Both the position numbers and the translations under genes were made by a program. Positions 32,958 to 43,025 of a stretch of 44,807 bases of DNA are shown here, piece by piece (position 1 is the first letter of the stretch; the number at the start of each line of letters is the position of its first letter). The notes below the pieces were generated by a model. That model saw nothing but the letters and a program-made list of their open reading frames with translations. It did not search any database and was not told the origin of the DNA. Location of the stretch: assembly GCA_017397305.1 (NCBI GenBank), contig JAFQJB010000012.1:1-44807 (forward strand), in the 5' to 3' direction. This DNA comes from Clostridia bacterium. GTDB taxonomy: Bacteria > Bacillota > Clostridia > Christensenellales > Borkfalkiaceae.

Positions 32958-33566
32958 ATGGATAAACGTATAAACGTTGCCGTTCTCGTGTCGGGTGGGG
33001 GTACGAATCTTCAAGCCCTAATCGACTATGAAAAGGACGGAAAATTAAATAGCGGGAAAATCGTTAAGGTTATTTCCAGTAAAGCGGGTGCGTTTGCATT
33101 AGAACGCGCAAAGAACGCAAACATAGACAGCGCAGTCGTTGAAAAGAAGGGGAAAACCCAAGCCGAGTTCGAGAGCGGAATTATCGCAGAACTTGATAAG
33201 TGCAATGCTGAAGTTATCGTGCTTGCAGGGTTTATGTGTATACTTTCAAAAGATTTTACCGATAGGTATAAGGAAAGAATCTTGAACGTTCACCCCTCGC
33301 TTATCCCCAGTTTTTGCGGGGAAGGATTTTACGGACTTAAAGTTCACGAGGCGGCGCTCGGCTATGGCGTAAAGGTTACGGGCGCAACCGTGCATTTTGT
33401 AAACGAAATTCCAGACGGCGGAAAGATTATCATGCAAAAGGCCGTGGAAATTAAAGAGGGCGACACTCCCGAAGTTTTACAAAAACGGGTTATGCAAGAG
33501 GCGGAGTGGAAAATTTTACCCGCGTCTCTTGAAAAGGTTTGTTCATCAATTTTGAAAGGAGAATAA
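32958..33566 (+). CDS. purN: Phosphoribosylglycinamide formyltransferase PurN
   Basis: 202 residues from ATG 32958 (SD AAGGAAGAG; an in-frame TTG precedes it). VLVSGGGTNLQAL at the start and the catalytic region ILNVHPSLIPSF with DGGKI downstream match PurN, which uses 10-formyl-THF. The motif HPSLIPSFCGEGFYG carries the usual extended loop. Confidence 0.94.
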   Translation: MDKRINVAVLVSGGGTNLQALIDYEKDGKLNSGKIVKVISSKAGAFALERAKNANIDSAVVEKKGKTQAEFESGIIAELDKCNAEVIVLAGFMCILSKDFTDRYKERILNVHPSLIPSFCGEGFYGLKVHEAALGYGVKVTGATVHFVNEIPDGGKIIMQKAVEIKEGDTPEVLQKRVMQEAEWKILPASLEKVCSSILKGE

Positions 33567-33568
33567 AA

Positions 33569-34306
33569 ATGAGTGTAAAAGGCGTTAACAATATTAAAGA
33601 TTTATTATCTACCAACAGTTATCCTGGTAGGGGTATTATGGTAGGACAATCTGCTGACGGAAAGAGTGCGATGATTGCATACTTTATCATGGGCAGAAGT
33701 ACAAACAGCCGTAATCGTATTTTTGAAAGATACGAAGGCGGTATGAGAACCAAGGCGTTTGACGAAAGCAAACTCGTTGACCCCAGCCTTATCATATATA
33801 ATCCTTATTTAGAGTGCGAAAACGGGGACATCGTGACAAATGGTGACCAAACCGATACCGTGCTCGACTATATTAAGGCAAACGGCGACGATGGTTATGC
33901 TTTTGAAAAGTCGCTTCACACCAGAGAGTTTGAACCCGACCACCCCAACTACACTCCAAGAATCTCCGCAATGCTTAAATACGCATTCGATAAAAACACT
34001 TTTAGCTACAAGATGTCTATCCTAAAGAGTAGCGACGGCAACCCCGAAGTGTGCAATAGATATTTTTATAGCTATGCACCGCTTAAAGGGTTAGGACATT
34101 TTATCCACACTTACGAGTGTGACGGCAACCCTATCCCGTCATTCTATGGCGAACCAGAGGTTGTTGCTCTTCCCAATACGGCAGAGGAACTTGCCGATAT
34201 GGTTTGGGAAAACCTTAATGAAGACAATAAAGTATCTCTCTTTATCCGCGTTGTTCCGCTTGACGGAAGCGAGGCGAAAGAGATTATCATAAACAAGAAT
34301 AAATAG
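33569..34306 (+). CDS. purO: PurO-type IMP cyclohydrolase
   Basis: 245 residues from ATG 33569 (SD AAAGGAGA). It resembles the archaeal-type IMP cyclohydrolase family (IMP_cyclohyd): SYPGRGIMVGQSADGKSAM, YFIMGRSTNSRNRIF, IYNPYLECENGDIVTNGDQT and a C-terminal strand region. It would close FAICAR to IMP. The neighbouring transformylase lacks the MGS-like cyclohydrolase domain of ordinary bacterial PurH, so this protein supplies the missing activity. Confidence 0.85.
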   Translation: MSVKGVNNIKDLLSTNSYPGRGIMVGQSADGKSAMIAYFIMGRSTNSRNRIFERYEGGMRTKAFDESKLVDPSLIIYNPYLECENGDIVTNGDQTDTVLDYIKANGDDGYAFEKSLHTREFEPDHPNYTPRISAMLKYAFDKNTFSYKMSILKSSDGNPEVCNRYFYSYAPLKGLGHFIHTYECDGNPIPSFYGEPEVVALPNTAEELADMVWENLNEDNKVSLFIRVVPLDGSEAKEIIINKNK

Positions 34307-34315
34307 GAGAAAGGT

Positions 34316-35503
34316 ATGAAAGAATTTGAATTAAAATATGGTTGCAACCCCAACCAAAAGCCAGCAAAAATCTATATGACTGACGGAAGGGAGTTGCCCG
34401 TTACCATACTTAACGGCAGACCTGGGTACATAAACTTTTTGGACGCTTTCAACTCTTGGCAATTGGTTAAAGAATTGAAAGAAGCAACGGGTAAGCCCGC
34501 GGCAACTTCTTTTAAGCACGTTTCTCCCGCAGGTGCGGCAGTTGGCGAAAAGCTTTCGGAAAAGGTTAAAAAGGCTTGCTTTGTTGACGATATCGAAGGG
34601 CTTGACGATTCACCTATCGCTTGTGCATACGCAAGGGCGAGAGGCACGGATAGAATGAGTTCGTTTGGTGACTGGATTGCTCTTTCCGACCAATGTGACG
34701 AAACGACGGCAATGATTATTAAAAGGGAAGTGTCCGACGGTATTATCGCTCCCTCATATTCTCCCAAGGCTTTGGAAATTTTGAAGGCTAAGAGAAACGG
34801 AACTTACAATATCGTTCAAATCGACCCCGATTATATCCCCGCTGAAAAGGAAACCAAACAAGTTTTCGGTATTACTTTCGAGCAAGGTAGAAACAATTTT
34901 AAGATTGATAGGGAACTGGTTACCAAAGAACTTGTAACTGCAAACAAAAACTTCCCTGAAAGCGCAATTCAAGACTTGATTATCGCACTTATCACCTTAA
35001 AGTACACCCAATCTAACTCGGTATGCTTTGCACACGGTGGTCAAGCAATCGGTGTTGGTGCTGGTCAACAATCTAGAATTCACTGCACAAGACTTGCTGG
35101 TTCTAAAGCGGATAACTGGTTCTTGCGTCAAAGTGACAAGGTGTTAAACCTTCCTTTCCTTGATAGTGTAGGTAGACCTGATAGAAACAACGTTATCGAC
35201 ATTTACATCTCCGATGAATGTGAAGATTTGCTTGTCGACGGCGTATGGCAAAAATATTTTAGCGTTAAACCCTCACTCTTCACTAAAGAATACAAAAAGG
35301 AAATTCTTTCTAAGATTTCGGGTGTTGCGCTCGGCTCTGATGCTTTCTTCCCGTTCAGTGACAATATTGAACGTGCGGCAAAGAGCGGTGTTTCTTATAT
35401 CGCTCAACCCGGTGGCTCGGTTCGTGACGATTTGGTTATCAAAGCGTGCGACGATAGGGACATGGTTATGTCCTTTACGGGAATGCGTTTATTCCACCAC
35501 TAA
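34316..35503 (+). CDS. purH: Stand-alone AICAR transformylase (PurH C-terminal domain type)
   Basis: 395 residues, shorter than the ~510-residue bifunctional PurH and lacking its N-terminal MGS-like domain. AICARFT hallmarks: SFKHVSPAGAAVG near 62-74, DWIALSDQCDETTA, SNSVCFAHGGQAIGVGAGQQ, RIHCTRLAGSKADNW, QPGGSVRDD. It formylates AICAR with 10-formyl-THF. Paired with the PurO-type enzyme 9 bp upstream. Confidence 0.92.
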   Translation: MKEFELKYGCNPNQKPAKIYMTDGRELPVTILNGRPGYINFLDAFNSWQLVKELKEATGKPAATSFKHVSPAGAAVGEKLSEKVKKACFVDDIEGLDDSPIACAYARARGTDRMSSFGDWIALSDQCDETTAMIIKREVSDGIIAPSYSPKALEILKAKRNGTYNIVQIDPDYIPAEKETKQVFGITFEQGRNNFKIDRELVTKELVTANKNFPESAIQDLIIALITLKYTQSNSVCFAHGGQAIGVGAGQQSRIHCTRLAGSKADNWFLRQSDKVLNLPFLDSVGRPDRNNVIDIYISDECEDLLVDGVWQKYFSVKPSLFTKEYKKEILSKISGVALGSDAFFPFSDNIERAAKSGVSYIAQPGGSVRDDLVIKACDDRDMVMSFTGMRLFHH

Positions 35504-35518
35504 TTTTGGGAGAAGAGT

Positions 35519-36790
35519 ATGAAAGTTTTAGTTGTAGGTAACGGCGGTAGAGAACACGCCATTATCCAAAGTTTGAAAAAGAGCAAAAAAATTGATGAAA
35601 TAATAGCAATCGCAGGTAACGGCGGTATTGCAAACGATGCGACCATAGTTAATATGGACGTTAAAGACGTCGAAAAGGTTGCGGAATATGCAGCGGCAAA
35701 CGGCATTGACTTTGCAGTCGTTGCCCCCGACGACCCGTTGGTGCTAGGTGCCGTTAACGCGCTTAATGCAAAGGGAATTGCTTGCTTTGGGCCGACAAAA
35801 GAAGCGGCAATTATAGAGGGAAGTAAGATTTTTTCTAAAAACCTTATGAAAAAATACGGCATTCCCACCGCAAATTACGAGACTTTTTCGGATATGCAGT
35901 CGGCTTTTGATTATCTTGAAAAACAAGATATGCCTATCGTTATAAAGGCGGACGGACTTGCACTCGGTAAAGGCGTTATTATTGCCGAAACCTTGGAAGA
36001 AGCAAAAAATGCAGTTAAGTCCATGATGGAAGATAAGGTTTTCGGTGCTAGTGGTGCAAACGTTGTTATTGAAGAATTTTTGACCGGTCCCGAAGTTTCC
36101 GTTCTATCCTTTACCGACGGAAAAACTATGGTGCCAATGGTATCTTCAATGGACCACAAACGTGCACTTGACGGAGATAAAGGGCTTAACACTGGCGGTA
36201 TGGGTACTATTGCGCCCAACCCGTATTACACTGAAAACGTTGCTAAAGAGTGTATGGAAAAGATTTTCCTTCCCACAATGGAGGCAATGAATAAAGAGGG
36301 TAGAACGTTTAAGGGGTGCCTATACTTTGGACTTATGCTTACACCAAAAGGACCTAAGGTAATCGAGTATAACTGTCGTTTTGGTGACCCCGAAACCCAA
36401 GTTGTTCTTCCCCTTCTTAAAACCGATTTGTTAGAGATTATGATGGCTGTTGCCAACGAAGAGCTTGACAAAATCAAGGTGGAATTTATGAACAAGTCGG
36501 CTTGCTGTGTCGTTATGGCAAGTAAGGGCTATCCCGAAAAATACGACAAGGGCTTTGAAATTATATTTAACACCAGCAGAAAGAACGTTTTCGTTGCAGG
36601 TGCAAAACTTGAAAACGGAAAACTTTTAACAAACGGCGGTAGAGTACTCGGTGTTACCGCTGTTGCGGGTAACTTGCAAAAGGCAATTAAAAAGGCATAT
36701 AAAAAATCAGAAAAAATTAAGTTTGCTAATGCTTATAAGAGAACGGACATCGGTGCTCGTGCATTAAAAGCTTATGGGGAGATTAGATAA
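35519..36790 (+). CDS. purD: Phosphoribosylamine-glycine ligase PurD
   Basis: 423 residues, ATP-grasp enzyme: MKVLVVGNGGREHAII, VVAPDDPLVLG, CFGPTKEAAIIEGSK, PIVIKADGLALGKGV, GGMGTIAPNP, and EYNCRFGDPETQ. Its last base is the first base of purL. Confidence 0.96.
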   Translation: MKVLVVGNGGREHAIIQSLKKSKKIDEIIAIAGNGGIANDATIVNMDVKDVEKVAEYAAANGIDFAVVAPDDPLVLGAVNALNAKGIACFGPTKEAAIIEGSKIFSKNLMKKYGIPTANYETFSDMQSAFDYLEKQDMPIVIKADGLALGKGVIIAETLEEAKNAVKSMMEDKVFGASGANVVIEEFLTGPEVSVLSFTDGKTMVPMVSSMDHKRALDGDKGLNTGGMGTIAPNPYYTENVAKECMEKIFLPTMEAMNKEGRTFKGCLYFGLMLTPKGPKVIEYNCRFGDPETQVVLPLLKTDLLEIMMAVANEELDKIKVEFMNKSACCVVMASKGYPEKYDKGFEIIFNTSRKNVFVAGAKLENGKLLTNGGRVLGVTAVAGNLQKAIKKAYKKSEKIKFANAYKRTDIGARALKAYGEIR

Positions 36791-39700
36791 TGGTATATAG
36801 AGTTTACGTTTGCAAAAAAAGCGAATTCAGTTTGGAAGCAAATGCACTGAAGAGTGAAATTAAAAACTTACTAAACATAGACGGCGTTAACGAGCTTAAA
36901 GTTATCAACCGCTATGACGTTGAAGATATCGAAAAGGACTTGTTCGATAGATGCATCAACTCGGTTTTCTCCGAACCGCAAATTGACGATGCTTTCTTAG
37001 AACTACCAAAAGCCGACTATATCTTTGCGGTTGAACCCCTTCCCGGTCAGTTTGACCAACGCGCAGACTCTGCCGCTCAATGTATCCAACTTTTCTCGGC
37101 GGGTAACCGCCCCGTTGTTAAAACGGCAAAGGTTTACGCTATTGACGGCAAGTTAACCGACGAGCAACTTTCGGCTATCAAAAAATACGTTATAAACCCC
37201 GTAGAGTGTAGGGAAGCCGATTTAGAAGAAAAACAAACACTCGCATTAAGCTACACTTTGCCTGAAAAGGTTGAAGTGCTTGACGGCTTTAATAAGTATG
37301 ACCAAAAGGGACTAGCAACCTTCTTAAAAGAAAAGGGCTTAGCAATGGACCTTGACGACCTTAAATTCTTGCAAAGTTATTTTGTAAAAGAGGATAGGGA
37401 CCCCACCATTACCGAAATCAAAATGATAGATACCTATTGGTCGGACCACTGCCGTCACACCACTTTCTTGACCACTATTCAAAGCGTGGAATTTGAAGAC
37501 CAACTCGCTCAACAAATCTATCAAGATTACGTAGATACGAGAAAGTCGCTCAATAGAACAAAGCCTATCAACCTTATGGACCTTGCAACCATTGCAACTA
37601 GATACCATAAAAAGACGGGTGCTCTTCCCAAGATTGACGAATCGGAAGAAATCAATGCTTGTACCGTTAAAATTAAAGTTAACGTAGGCGGTGAAGAACA
37701 AGACTGGCTACTTCTCTTTAAGAACGAAACGCATAACCACCCCACAGAAATTGAACCTTTCGGCGGTGCTGCAACGTGTATCGGCGGTGCAATTCGTGAC
37801 CCGCTATCAGGAAGAAGTTACGTTTATGCAGCAATGCGTGTAACCGGTGCTGGTAATCCCTTAAAGCCATTGAACGAAACAATCCCCGGTAAACTCCCCC
37901 AAAGAAAAATAGTAACAACCGCGGCGAGCGGATATTCTTCATACGGCAACCAAATCGGTCTTGCTACCGGCATGGTTGACGAAATTTATCACGACGGTTA
38001 CGTTGCAAAACGTATGGAAATCGGTGCGGTAATCGCAGCGGCTCCTGCAGAAAACGTTCGTCGTGAAGTGCCTGAAAAGGGCGATAAAGTTATTCTACTC
38101 GGCGGTAGAACGGGTAGAGACGGCTGTGGCGGTGCTACAGGTTCATCTAAATCACACAACTTAGAATCATTAACTTCTTGCGGTGCTGAAGTTCAAAAGG
38201 GTAACGCACCTGAAGAGAGAAAGCTTCAAAGATTGTTTAGAAATCCAGATGCAAGCAAACTCATCAAACGTTGTAACGACTTTGGTGCGGGCGGTGTTTC
38301 GGTTGCTATAGGCGAACTTGCTGACGGACTTAATATCGACCTCGATAAAGTTCCCAAAAAGTACGACGGACTTGACGGAACAGAACTTGCAATCAGCGAA
38401 TCGCAAGAAAGAATGGCGGTTGTCGTTGAAGCAAAAGACGTTGATAAATTTATTGCACTCGCAACCGAAGAAAACTTGGAAGCAACCGTTGTTGCTACCG
38501 TAACTGACGATGCACGCCTCACAATGACTTGGAAGGGCGCAACCATCGTTGACATTTCCAGAGAATTCTTAAATTCAAACGGTGCGGAAAAGAAAACAGA
38601 CGTTAAAATTGTTAAGCAACAATTGCAACAAAAGGCAATTCCCACCGATTTTGAAAAGGGTATTAAAGAACTTGCAACCGACCTTAACGTTTGCTCAAAA
38701 CGTGGACTTTCCGAACGTTTCGACTCAACAATCGGTGCTGGTACGGTATTGATGCCCTTTGGTGGTAAAAACCAAAGAACACCTATTCAAGCAATGGTAA
38801 ATAAGGTTTCAGTTGAAAATGCTGATACCGATACTTGCTCGTTTATGAGCTGGGGTTATAACCCCTTCATTGCGGAAAAGAGCCCGCTTTACGGTGGATA
38901 TTATGCAGTTATTGAAAGTGTTTGTAAGTTGATTGCAACTGGTGCAACCTTTGACGATACTTACCTCACTTTCCAAGAATATTTTGAAAAACCCAACAAA
39001 GACGCAACCCGTTGGGGCAAGCCCATGTCAGCACTTCTCGGTGCTTATAAGGCTCAAAGAGAACTTAAACTTTCGGCAATCGGCGGTAAGGACTCTATGA
39101 GCGGTTCATTCGAAAAAATCGACGTTCCGCCCACACTCGTGTCATTTGCGGTAACTACCGACACTCTAGACAAGGTTGTTACCCCCGAATTTAAGGGTGC
39201 AAACAATAAGGTTGTTCTTCTTTCAGCCAAAAAGACCGCTGACGGCTTGATTGACACTGCCGACTTAATTGAAAACTTCCGCTTGATTGAAAAACTTAAT
39301 AGCGAAGGCAAAATCAACGCGTGCTACACTGTAACTTACGGCGGTGTTGCAGAGGCTGTTATGAAGATGGCTTTTGGTAACGATATCGGCTTTGAGTTCG
39401 ATAGCGTAAGTTTAGAGGACGTATTCGGCTATAACTACGGCGCATTCGTAATCGAACTTAACGGCGACGTGGCAATAGAAAAAGCAAAAGTTATTGGTAA
39501 AACAATTGACACTGCTGAAATCAAATTTAATAATCAAAGCGTGTGTCTAGCTTCGCTTCTTAAAGATTATGAAGATAAGCTTGAACCGGTGTTTAAGTGC
39601 AACGACGTTAAAATGACAAAGGGCGATATCCCCGCGGTAGAGTTCAATGCGACCACTTGGATATCTTCACCCACAAAGTTTGCTAAACCTAGAGTTTTAG

Positions 39701-40479
39701 TGCCCGTGTTCCCAGGAACTAACTGCGAATACGATACTAAGAAGGCGTTTATGCGTGCGGGTGCGGACGTTGACGTGTTCGTTATTAAGAACATCGTGGA
39801 CGTTAAAGAGTCGGTTGATGCGTTTGCTAAAAAGGTTAAAGAAAGTCAAATCATATTTGTTCCGGGCGGATTTTCCGGTGGTGACGAACCGGACGGCTCT
39901 GGTAAGTTTATCACTGCGTTCTTTAGAAATAAAGCGATTAAGGAAAACGTTACCGAACTATTGGATATTAGAAAAGGTCTTGTAGGCGGTATTTGTAACG
40001 GCTTCCAAGCACTTATCAAGTTAGGTCTTGTGCCTTACGGCAAGATTACCGACGAAGTTACTGCCGATATGCCTACTCTTACCTTTAACAGCATTGCACG
40101 TCACCAATCTATGCTTGTTAAGACGCGTATCGCTTCTAACAAGTCACCGTGGCTTATGCAAACCAACGTTGGCGAAGTTTATACTGTACCTATTTCTCAC
40201 GGTGAAGGTAGATTTATTATCGACCCGACCTTACTTGCTTCACTCATTGCAAACGGTCAAGTTGCAACCCAATACGTAGACGAAAAGGGAAATCCTACCT
40301 ACGATATTAAGTTCAACCCCAACGACTCGGTATATGCAATCGAAGGTATCACTTCACCCGACGGCAGAGTATTCGGTAAAATGGGTCACTCTGAAAGAAC
40401 AGGCAACGGCTTATACAAGAACGTTGTTGGAGAATACGACATCAAGATGTTCGATTCGGCAGTTAAATACTTTAAATAA
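36790..40479 (+). CDS. purL: Phosphoribosylformylglycinamidine synthase PurL (single chain with glutaminase)
   Basis: 1229 residues: an N-terminal PurS-like region (1-160), two AIRS-type synthase halves (SDHCRHTTF near 218; FKNETHNHPTEIEPFGGAATC near 310; GGKDSM) and a C-terminal class I glutaminase (VFPGTNCEYDTKKAF, FVPGGFSGGDEPDG, GGICNGFQALIKLGL with the nucleophile Cys; SHGEGRF). This is the large one-chain form rather than separate PurS/L/Q. The start overlaps the purD stop by one base. Confidence 0.95.
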   Translation: MVYRVYVCKKSEFSLEANALKSEIKNLLNIDGVNELKVINRYDVEDIEKDLFDRCINSVFSEPQIDDAFLELPKADYIFAVEPLPGQFDQRADSAAQCIQLFSAGNRPVVKTAKVYAIDGKLTDEQLSAIKKYVINPVECREADLEEKQTLALSYTLPEKVEVLDGFNKYDQKGLATFLKEKGLAMDLDDLKFLQSYFVKEDRDPTITEIKMIDTYWSDHCRHTTFLTTIQSVEFEDQLAQQIYQDYVDTRKSLNRTKPINLMDLATIATRYHKKTGALPKIDESEEINACTVKIKVNVGGEEQDWLLLFKNETHNHPTEIEPFGGAATCIGGAIRDPLSGRSYVYAAMRVTGAGNPLKPLNETIPGKLPQRKIVTTAASGYSSYGNQIGLATGMVDEIYHDGYVAKRMEIGAVIAAAPAENVRREVPEKGDKVILLGGRTGRDGCGGATGSSKSHNLESLTSCGAEVQKGNAPEERKLQRLFRNPDASKLIKRCNDFGAGGVSVAIGELADGLNIDLDKVPKKYDGLDGTELAISESQERMAVVVEAKDVDKFIALATEENLEATVVATVTDDARLTMTWKGATIVDISREFLNSNGAEKKTDVKIVKQQLQQKAIPTDFEKGIKELATDLNVCSKRGLSERFDSTIGAGTVLMPFGGKNQRTPIQAMVNKVSVENADTDTCSFMSWGYNPFIAEKSPLYGGYYAVIESVCKLIATGATFDDTYLTFQEYFEKPNKDATRWGKPMSALLGAYKAQRELKLSAIGGKDSMSGSFEKIDVPPTLVSFAVTTDTLDKVVTPEFKGANNKVVLLSAKKTADGLIDTADLIENFRLIEKLNSEGKINACYTVTYGGVAEAVMKMAFGNDIGFEFDSVSLEDVFGYNYGAFVIELNGDVAIEKAKVIGKTIDTAEIKFNNQSVCLASLLKDYEDKLEPVFKCNDVKMTKGDIPAVEFNATTWISSPTKFAKPRVLVPVFPGTNCEYDTKKAFMRAGADVDVFVIKNIVDVKESVDAFAKKVKESQIIFVPGGFSGGDEPDGSGKFITAFFRNKAIKENVTELLDIRKGLVGGICNGFQALIKLGLVPYGKITDEVTADMPTLTFNSIARHQSMLVKTRIASNKSPWLMQTNVGEVYTVPISHGEGRFIIDPTLLASLIANGQVATQYVDEKGNPTYDIKFNPNDSVYAIEGITSPDGRVFGKMGHSERTGNGLYKNVVGEYDIKMFDSAVKYFK

Positions 40480-40491
40480 TTGGAGAAGATT

Positions 40492-42168
40492 ATGGCAACG
40501 TATAAAAGCGATATAGAAATTGCACAAAGCGTTACCCCAGAAAACATTAAGGTTATAGCAAAAAGGGCAGGGGTTGAAGATAAATACTTAGAGCAGTATG
40601 GTAATTATAAGGCAAAGGTAGATTTATCCTTGCTTAAAGAATCAAGCCGTAAGGACGGCAAATTGATTTTGGTTACCGCAATAACCCCAACCCCCGCGGG
40701 CGAGGGTAAAACGACCACTACTATCGGTCTTGCCGACGGACTTAAACGTATCGGCAAGAACGTTATGGTTGCCCTTCGCGAGCCTTCACTAGGTCCAGTA
40801 TTCGGTGTTAAAGGCGGTGCTGCTGGCGGTGGCTGGGCTCAAGTTATCCCGATGGAAGATATCAACTTGCATTTCACGGGTGACTTCCATGCAATCGGTG
40901 CGGCGAACAACTTGCTTGCCGCAATGCTAGATAACCACATTTATCAAGGAAATAGCCTAAACATCGACGCAAGAAAGATTACTTGGAGACGTTGTGTGGA
41001 TATGAACGACCGTCAACTCCGCTTTGTTGTTAACGGACTTGGCGGAAAGGTTAACGGCGTACCCAGGGAAGACGGATACGACATAACCGTTGCGTCCGAA
41101 ATAATGGCGGTTTTGTGTCTTGCAACCTCGCTTACCGACTTAAAAGAAAGGTTGTCAAAAATTATCGTTGCTTATACTTACGATGATAAGCCTGTTACGG
41201 CAGGTCAACTCAACGCGCACGGCGCAATGACCGCGCTTCTTAAAGACGCATTAAAACCAAACCTTGTTCAAACGTTAGAGGGAACACCCGCGTTTGTTCA
41301 TGGCGGTCCGTTTGCTAACATTGCACACGGCTGTAACTCGGTTATGGCAACCAAAATGGCGTTAAAACTTGGCGACTATGCGGTGACGGAGGCTGGCTTT
41401 GGTGCCGACCTCGGAGCAGAAAAGTTTTTGGATATAAAGTGTAGATACGCAGGCTTAAAACCCGATGCAGTGGTTATAGTGGCTACTATTAGGGCATTAA
41501 AGATGCACGGTGGACTTGCTAAAACAGAGCTTAATAACGAAGATTTGACCGCGCTTGAAAAAGGGCTTCCAAACCTTTTAAGGCACGTTCATAATATAAA
41601 AGACGTTTATAAGTTGCCGTCGGTTGTTGCAGTTAACCGCTTCCCAACCGATACCGACAAAGAAATTCAACTCGTTATCGATAAATGTAAAGAACTTGGC
41701 GTTAACGTCGTTTTGTCTACCGTTTGGGCAGATGGCGGTAAGGGCGGTGTTGCTCTTGCAGAAGAAGTTGTTAAACTTTGTGAAGAGAAAAACGACTTCA
41801 CTTTCTCATACGAACTAGACCAAACTATCGCTGAAAAGATTGAAAGCGTTGTCAAAAAGGTTTACGGCGGTGACGGGGTAATCTTTACACCCGAAGCGCA
41901 AAAACAAATCAAAACCTTAACCGACCTTGGCTTTGATAAAGTGCCCGTATGTATCGCAAAAACCCAGTATTCTTTCTCTGACGATATGACAAAACTTGGC
42001 GCACCCGAAGGCTTTAAGGTTACGGTACGCTCACTTAAAATATCGGCAGGTGCAGGCTTTATCGTTGTGCTTACTGGTAACATTATGACAATGCCCGGGC
42101 TTCCCAAACTCCCCGCCGCTGAGAAAATCGACGTGGACGAAAACGGCAAAATAATCGGTCTATTCTAA
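40492..42168 (+). CDS. fhs: Formate-tetrahydrofolate ligase
   Basis: 558 residues from ATG 40492 (SD TGGAGAAG; an in-frame TTG at 40480 is less likely). P-loop [15 protein letters not shown] near 64-78, [45 protein letters not shown]. It makes 10-formyl-THF from formate, ATP and THF. It is the last gene of the operon, feeding PurN and the AICAR transformylase. Confidence 0.97.
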   Translation: MATYKSDIEIAQSVTPENIKVIAKRAGVEDKYLEQYGNYKAKVDLSLLKESSRKDGKLILVTAITPTPAGEGKTTTTIGLADGLKRIGKNVMVALREPSLGPVFGVKGGAAGGGWAQVIPMEDINLHFTGDFHAIGAANNLLAAMLDNHIYQGNSLNIDARKITWRRCVDMNDRQLRFVVNGLGGKVNGVPREDGYDITVASEIMAVLCLATSLTDLKERLSKIIVAYTYDDKPVTAGQLNAHGAMTALLKDALKPNLVQTLEGTPAFVHGGPFANIAHGCNSVMATKMALKLGDYAVTEAGFGADLGAEKFLDIKCRYAGLKPDAVVIVATIRALKMHGGLAKTELNNEDLTALEKGLPNLLRHVHNIKDVYKLPSVVAVNRFPTDTDKEIQLVIDKCKELGVNVVLSTVWADGGKGGVALAEEVVKLCEEKNDFTFSYELDQTIAEKIESVVKKVYGGDGVIFTPEAQKQIKTLTDLGFDKVPVCIAKTQYSFSDDMTKLGAPEGFKVTVRSLKISAGAGFIVVLTGNIMTMPGLPKLPAAEKIDVDENGKIIGLF

Positions 42169-42172
42169 AAAC

Positions 42173-42256
42173 AAAAGAGGCTTTAATCAAGCCTCTTTTT
42201 TATATGTATTGACAAGCGATTTCCCTTGTGGTAAAATATACACAGCATAGAATATT
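42173..42256 (+). repeat. Terminator-promoter cassette, copy 1
   Basis: Terminator AAAAGAGGCTT/AAGCCTCTTTT (42173-42202, ends the purine operon) runs directly into promoter TTGACA (42209-42214), 17 bp, TAAAAT (42232-42237), and the start region ACAGCATAGAATAT. The spacer holds an inverted repeat ACAAG/CTTGT. The whole block recurs at 43652 and 44581. Confidence 0.9.
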
Positions 42257-42277
42257 AACCCTGAGGGAAATTCTTGG

Positions 42278-42512
42278 TTGCGATGGGTGCTTGGTGGTTT
42301 GGCGCTTGTTGGCTTGGGAATTTTGTTTGCTTCTAATAACAGGCCAAAAGACAATAAAAAAACAGAACGAACAATATAAAGAAGCGATGCGTCGTTTAGG
42401 ATATGACAAAACTAATTGGCAATGGAGATATGGGCACGACCATCTTCCAAAACAGAGTTTGGGTTTTAAGGACTTGCTAAAGTTTTTAGAAAATTTATTT
42501 GGTGGTAAGTAA
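42278..42512 (+). pseudogene. Small membrane protein gene interrupted by a frameshift
   Basis: Two frames add up to one plausible protein. The first reads LRWVLGGLALVGLGILFAS then NNRPKDNKK, a single transmembrane helix and basic tail, and stops at 42377. The second continues QNEQYKEAMRRLGYDKTNW then WRYGHDHLPKQ... to the stop at 42510. They join if the seven As at 42356-42362 were six. The start is uncertain: TTG 42278 follows GAGGG, and no ATG is available in the first frame. The last base abuts the next gene's ATG. It could be a homopolymer indel in the assembly or a real mutation. Confidence 0.45.
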
Positions 42513-42968
42513 ATGACAAAAATAGAGATGTTTCAACAGCTTGTCGATTATAGAATAAATAGTATCACTAGAATATGCGATATGATAAAAATTGATTTTT
42601 CTTCAAATGAAAAAGAATTATGTTTACATGTTCAAAGTGCACTCTTTAGAGTGGTTAAACAAGACAAGCTATTGATTTCTTCAAACGATATTTACGTTCC
42701 AAGTGTTAATTATATAGCTAAGAGATTTAAGAAATTCAAATGGGATGTGCCAGGAAATACTTTGTTTGATGACTGTTTGCAAAAAATCATATCTAAAATG
42801 TTAGGAAAAAAAGTAGTTTCTGTAAATTATGATGGTCAAGATTTGATTATCAATCTTGAAGGGCAAGAGAGAATTGAAATAATTTCTAACACCTTAGAAA
42901 AAGAGTGTGAGAAGTTTAGGTTGTTTGTAAAGGGCGATATAGACAGTCATATAGTAGTTGAAACTTAA
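42513..42968 (+). CDS. Unknown cytosolic protein (immunity-protein-like context)
   Basis: 151 residues, no signal or membrane segment. Starts immediately after the previous stop (TAAATG). Helical N-terminal half (MFQQLVDYRINSITRICDMI), then SNDIYVPSVNYIAKRFKKF and a strand-rich C-terminus (VVSVNYDGQDLIINLEGQE). No family recognised. Small, orphan, accessory and in an array with repeated promoters, it has the look of a polymorphic-toxin immunity gene, but there is no toxin gene in the window, so this is only a suggestion. Confidence 0.6.
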   Translation: MTKIEMFQQLVDYRINSITRICDMIKIDFSSNEKELCLHVQSALFRVVKQDKLLISSNDIYVPSVNYIAKRFKKFKWDVPGNTLFDDCLQKIISKMLGKKVVSVNYDGQDLIINLEGQERIEIISNTLEKECEKFRLFVKGDIDSHIVVET

Positions 42969-43025
42969 TTATAAAAGGAGTTTGGCGTATAGTTAAGGAA
43001 TTTATCTTGCCGTTTTAATAGTTTT

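Noticed and set aside
42356..42363. Programmed -1 frameshift at AAAAAAAC
   Set aside because: Joining the two frames needs a +1 (or -2) change, not the -1 shift this heptamer would promote; an indel is simpler.
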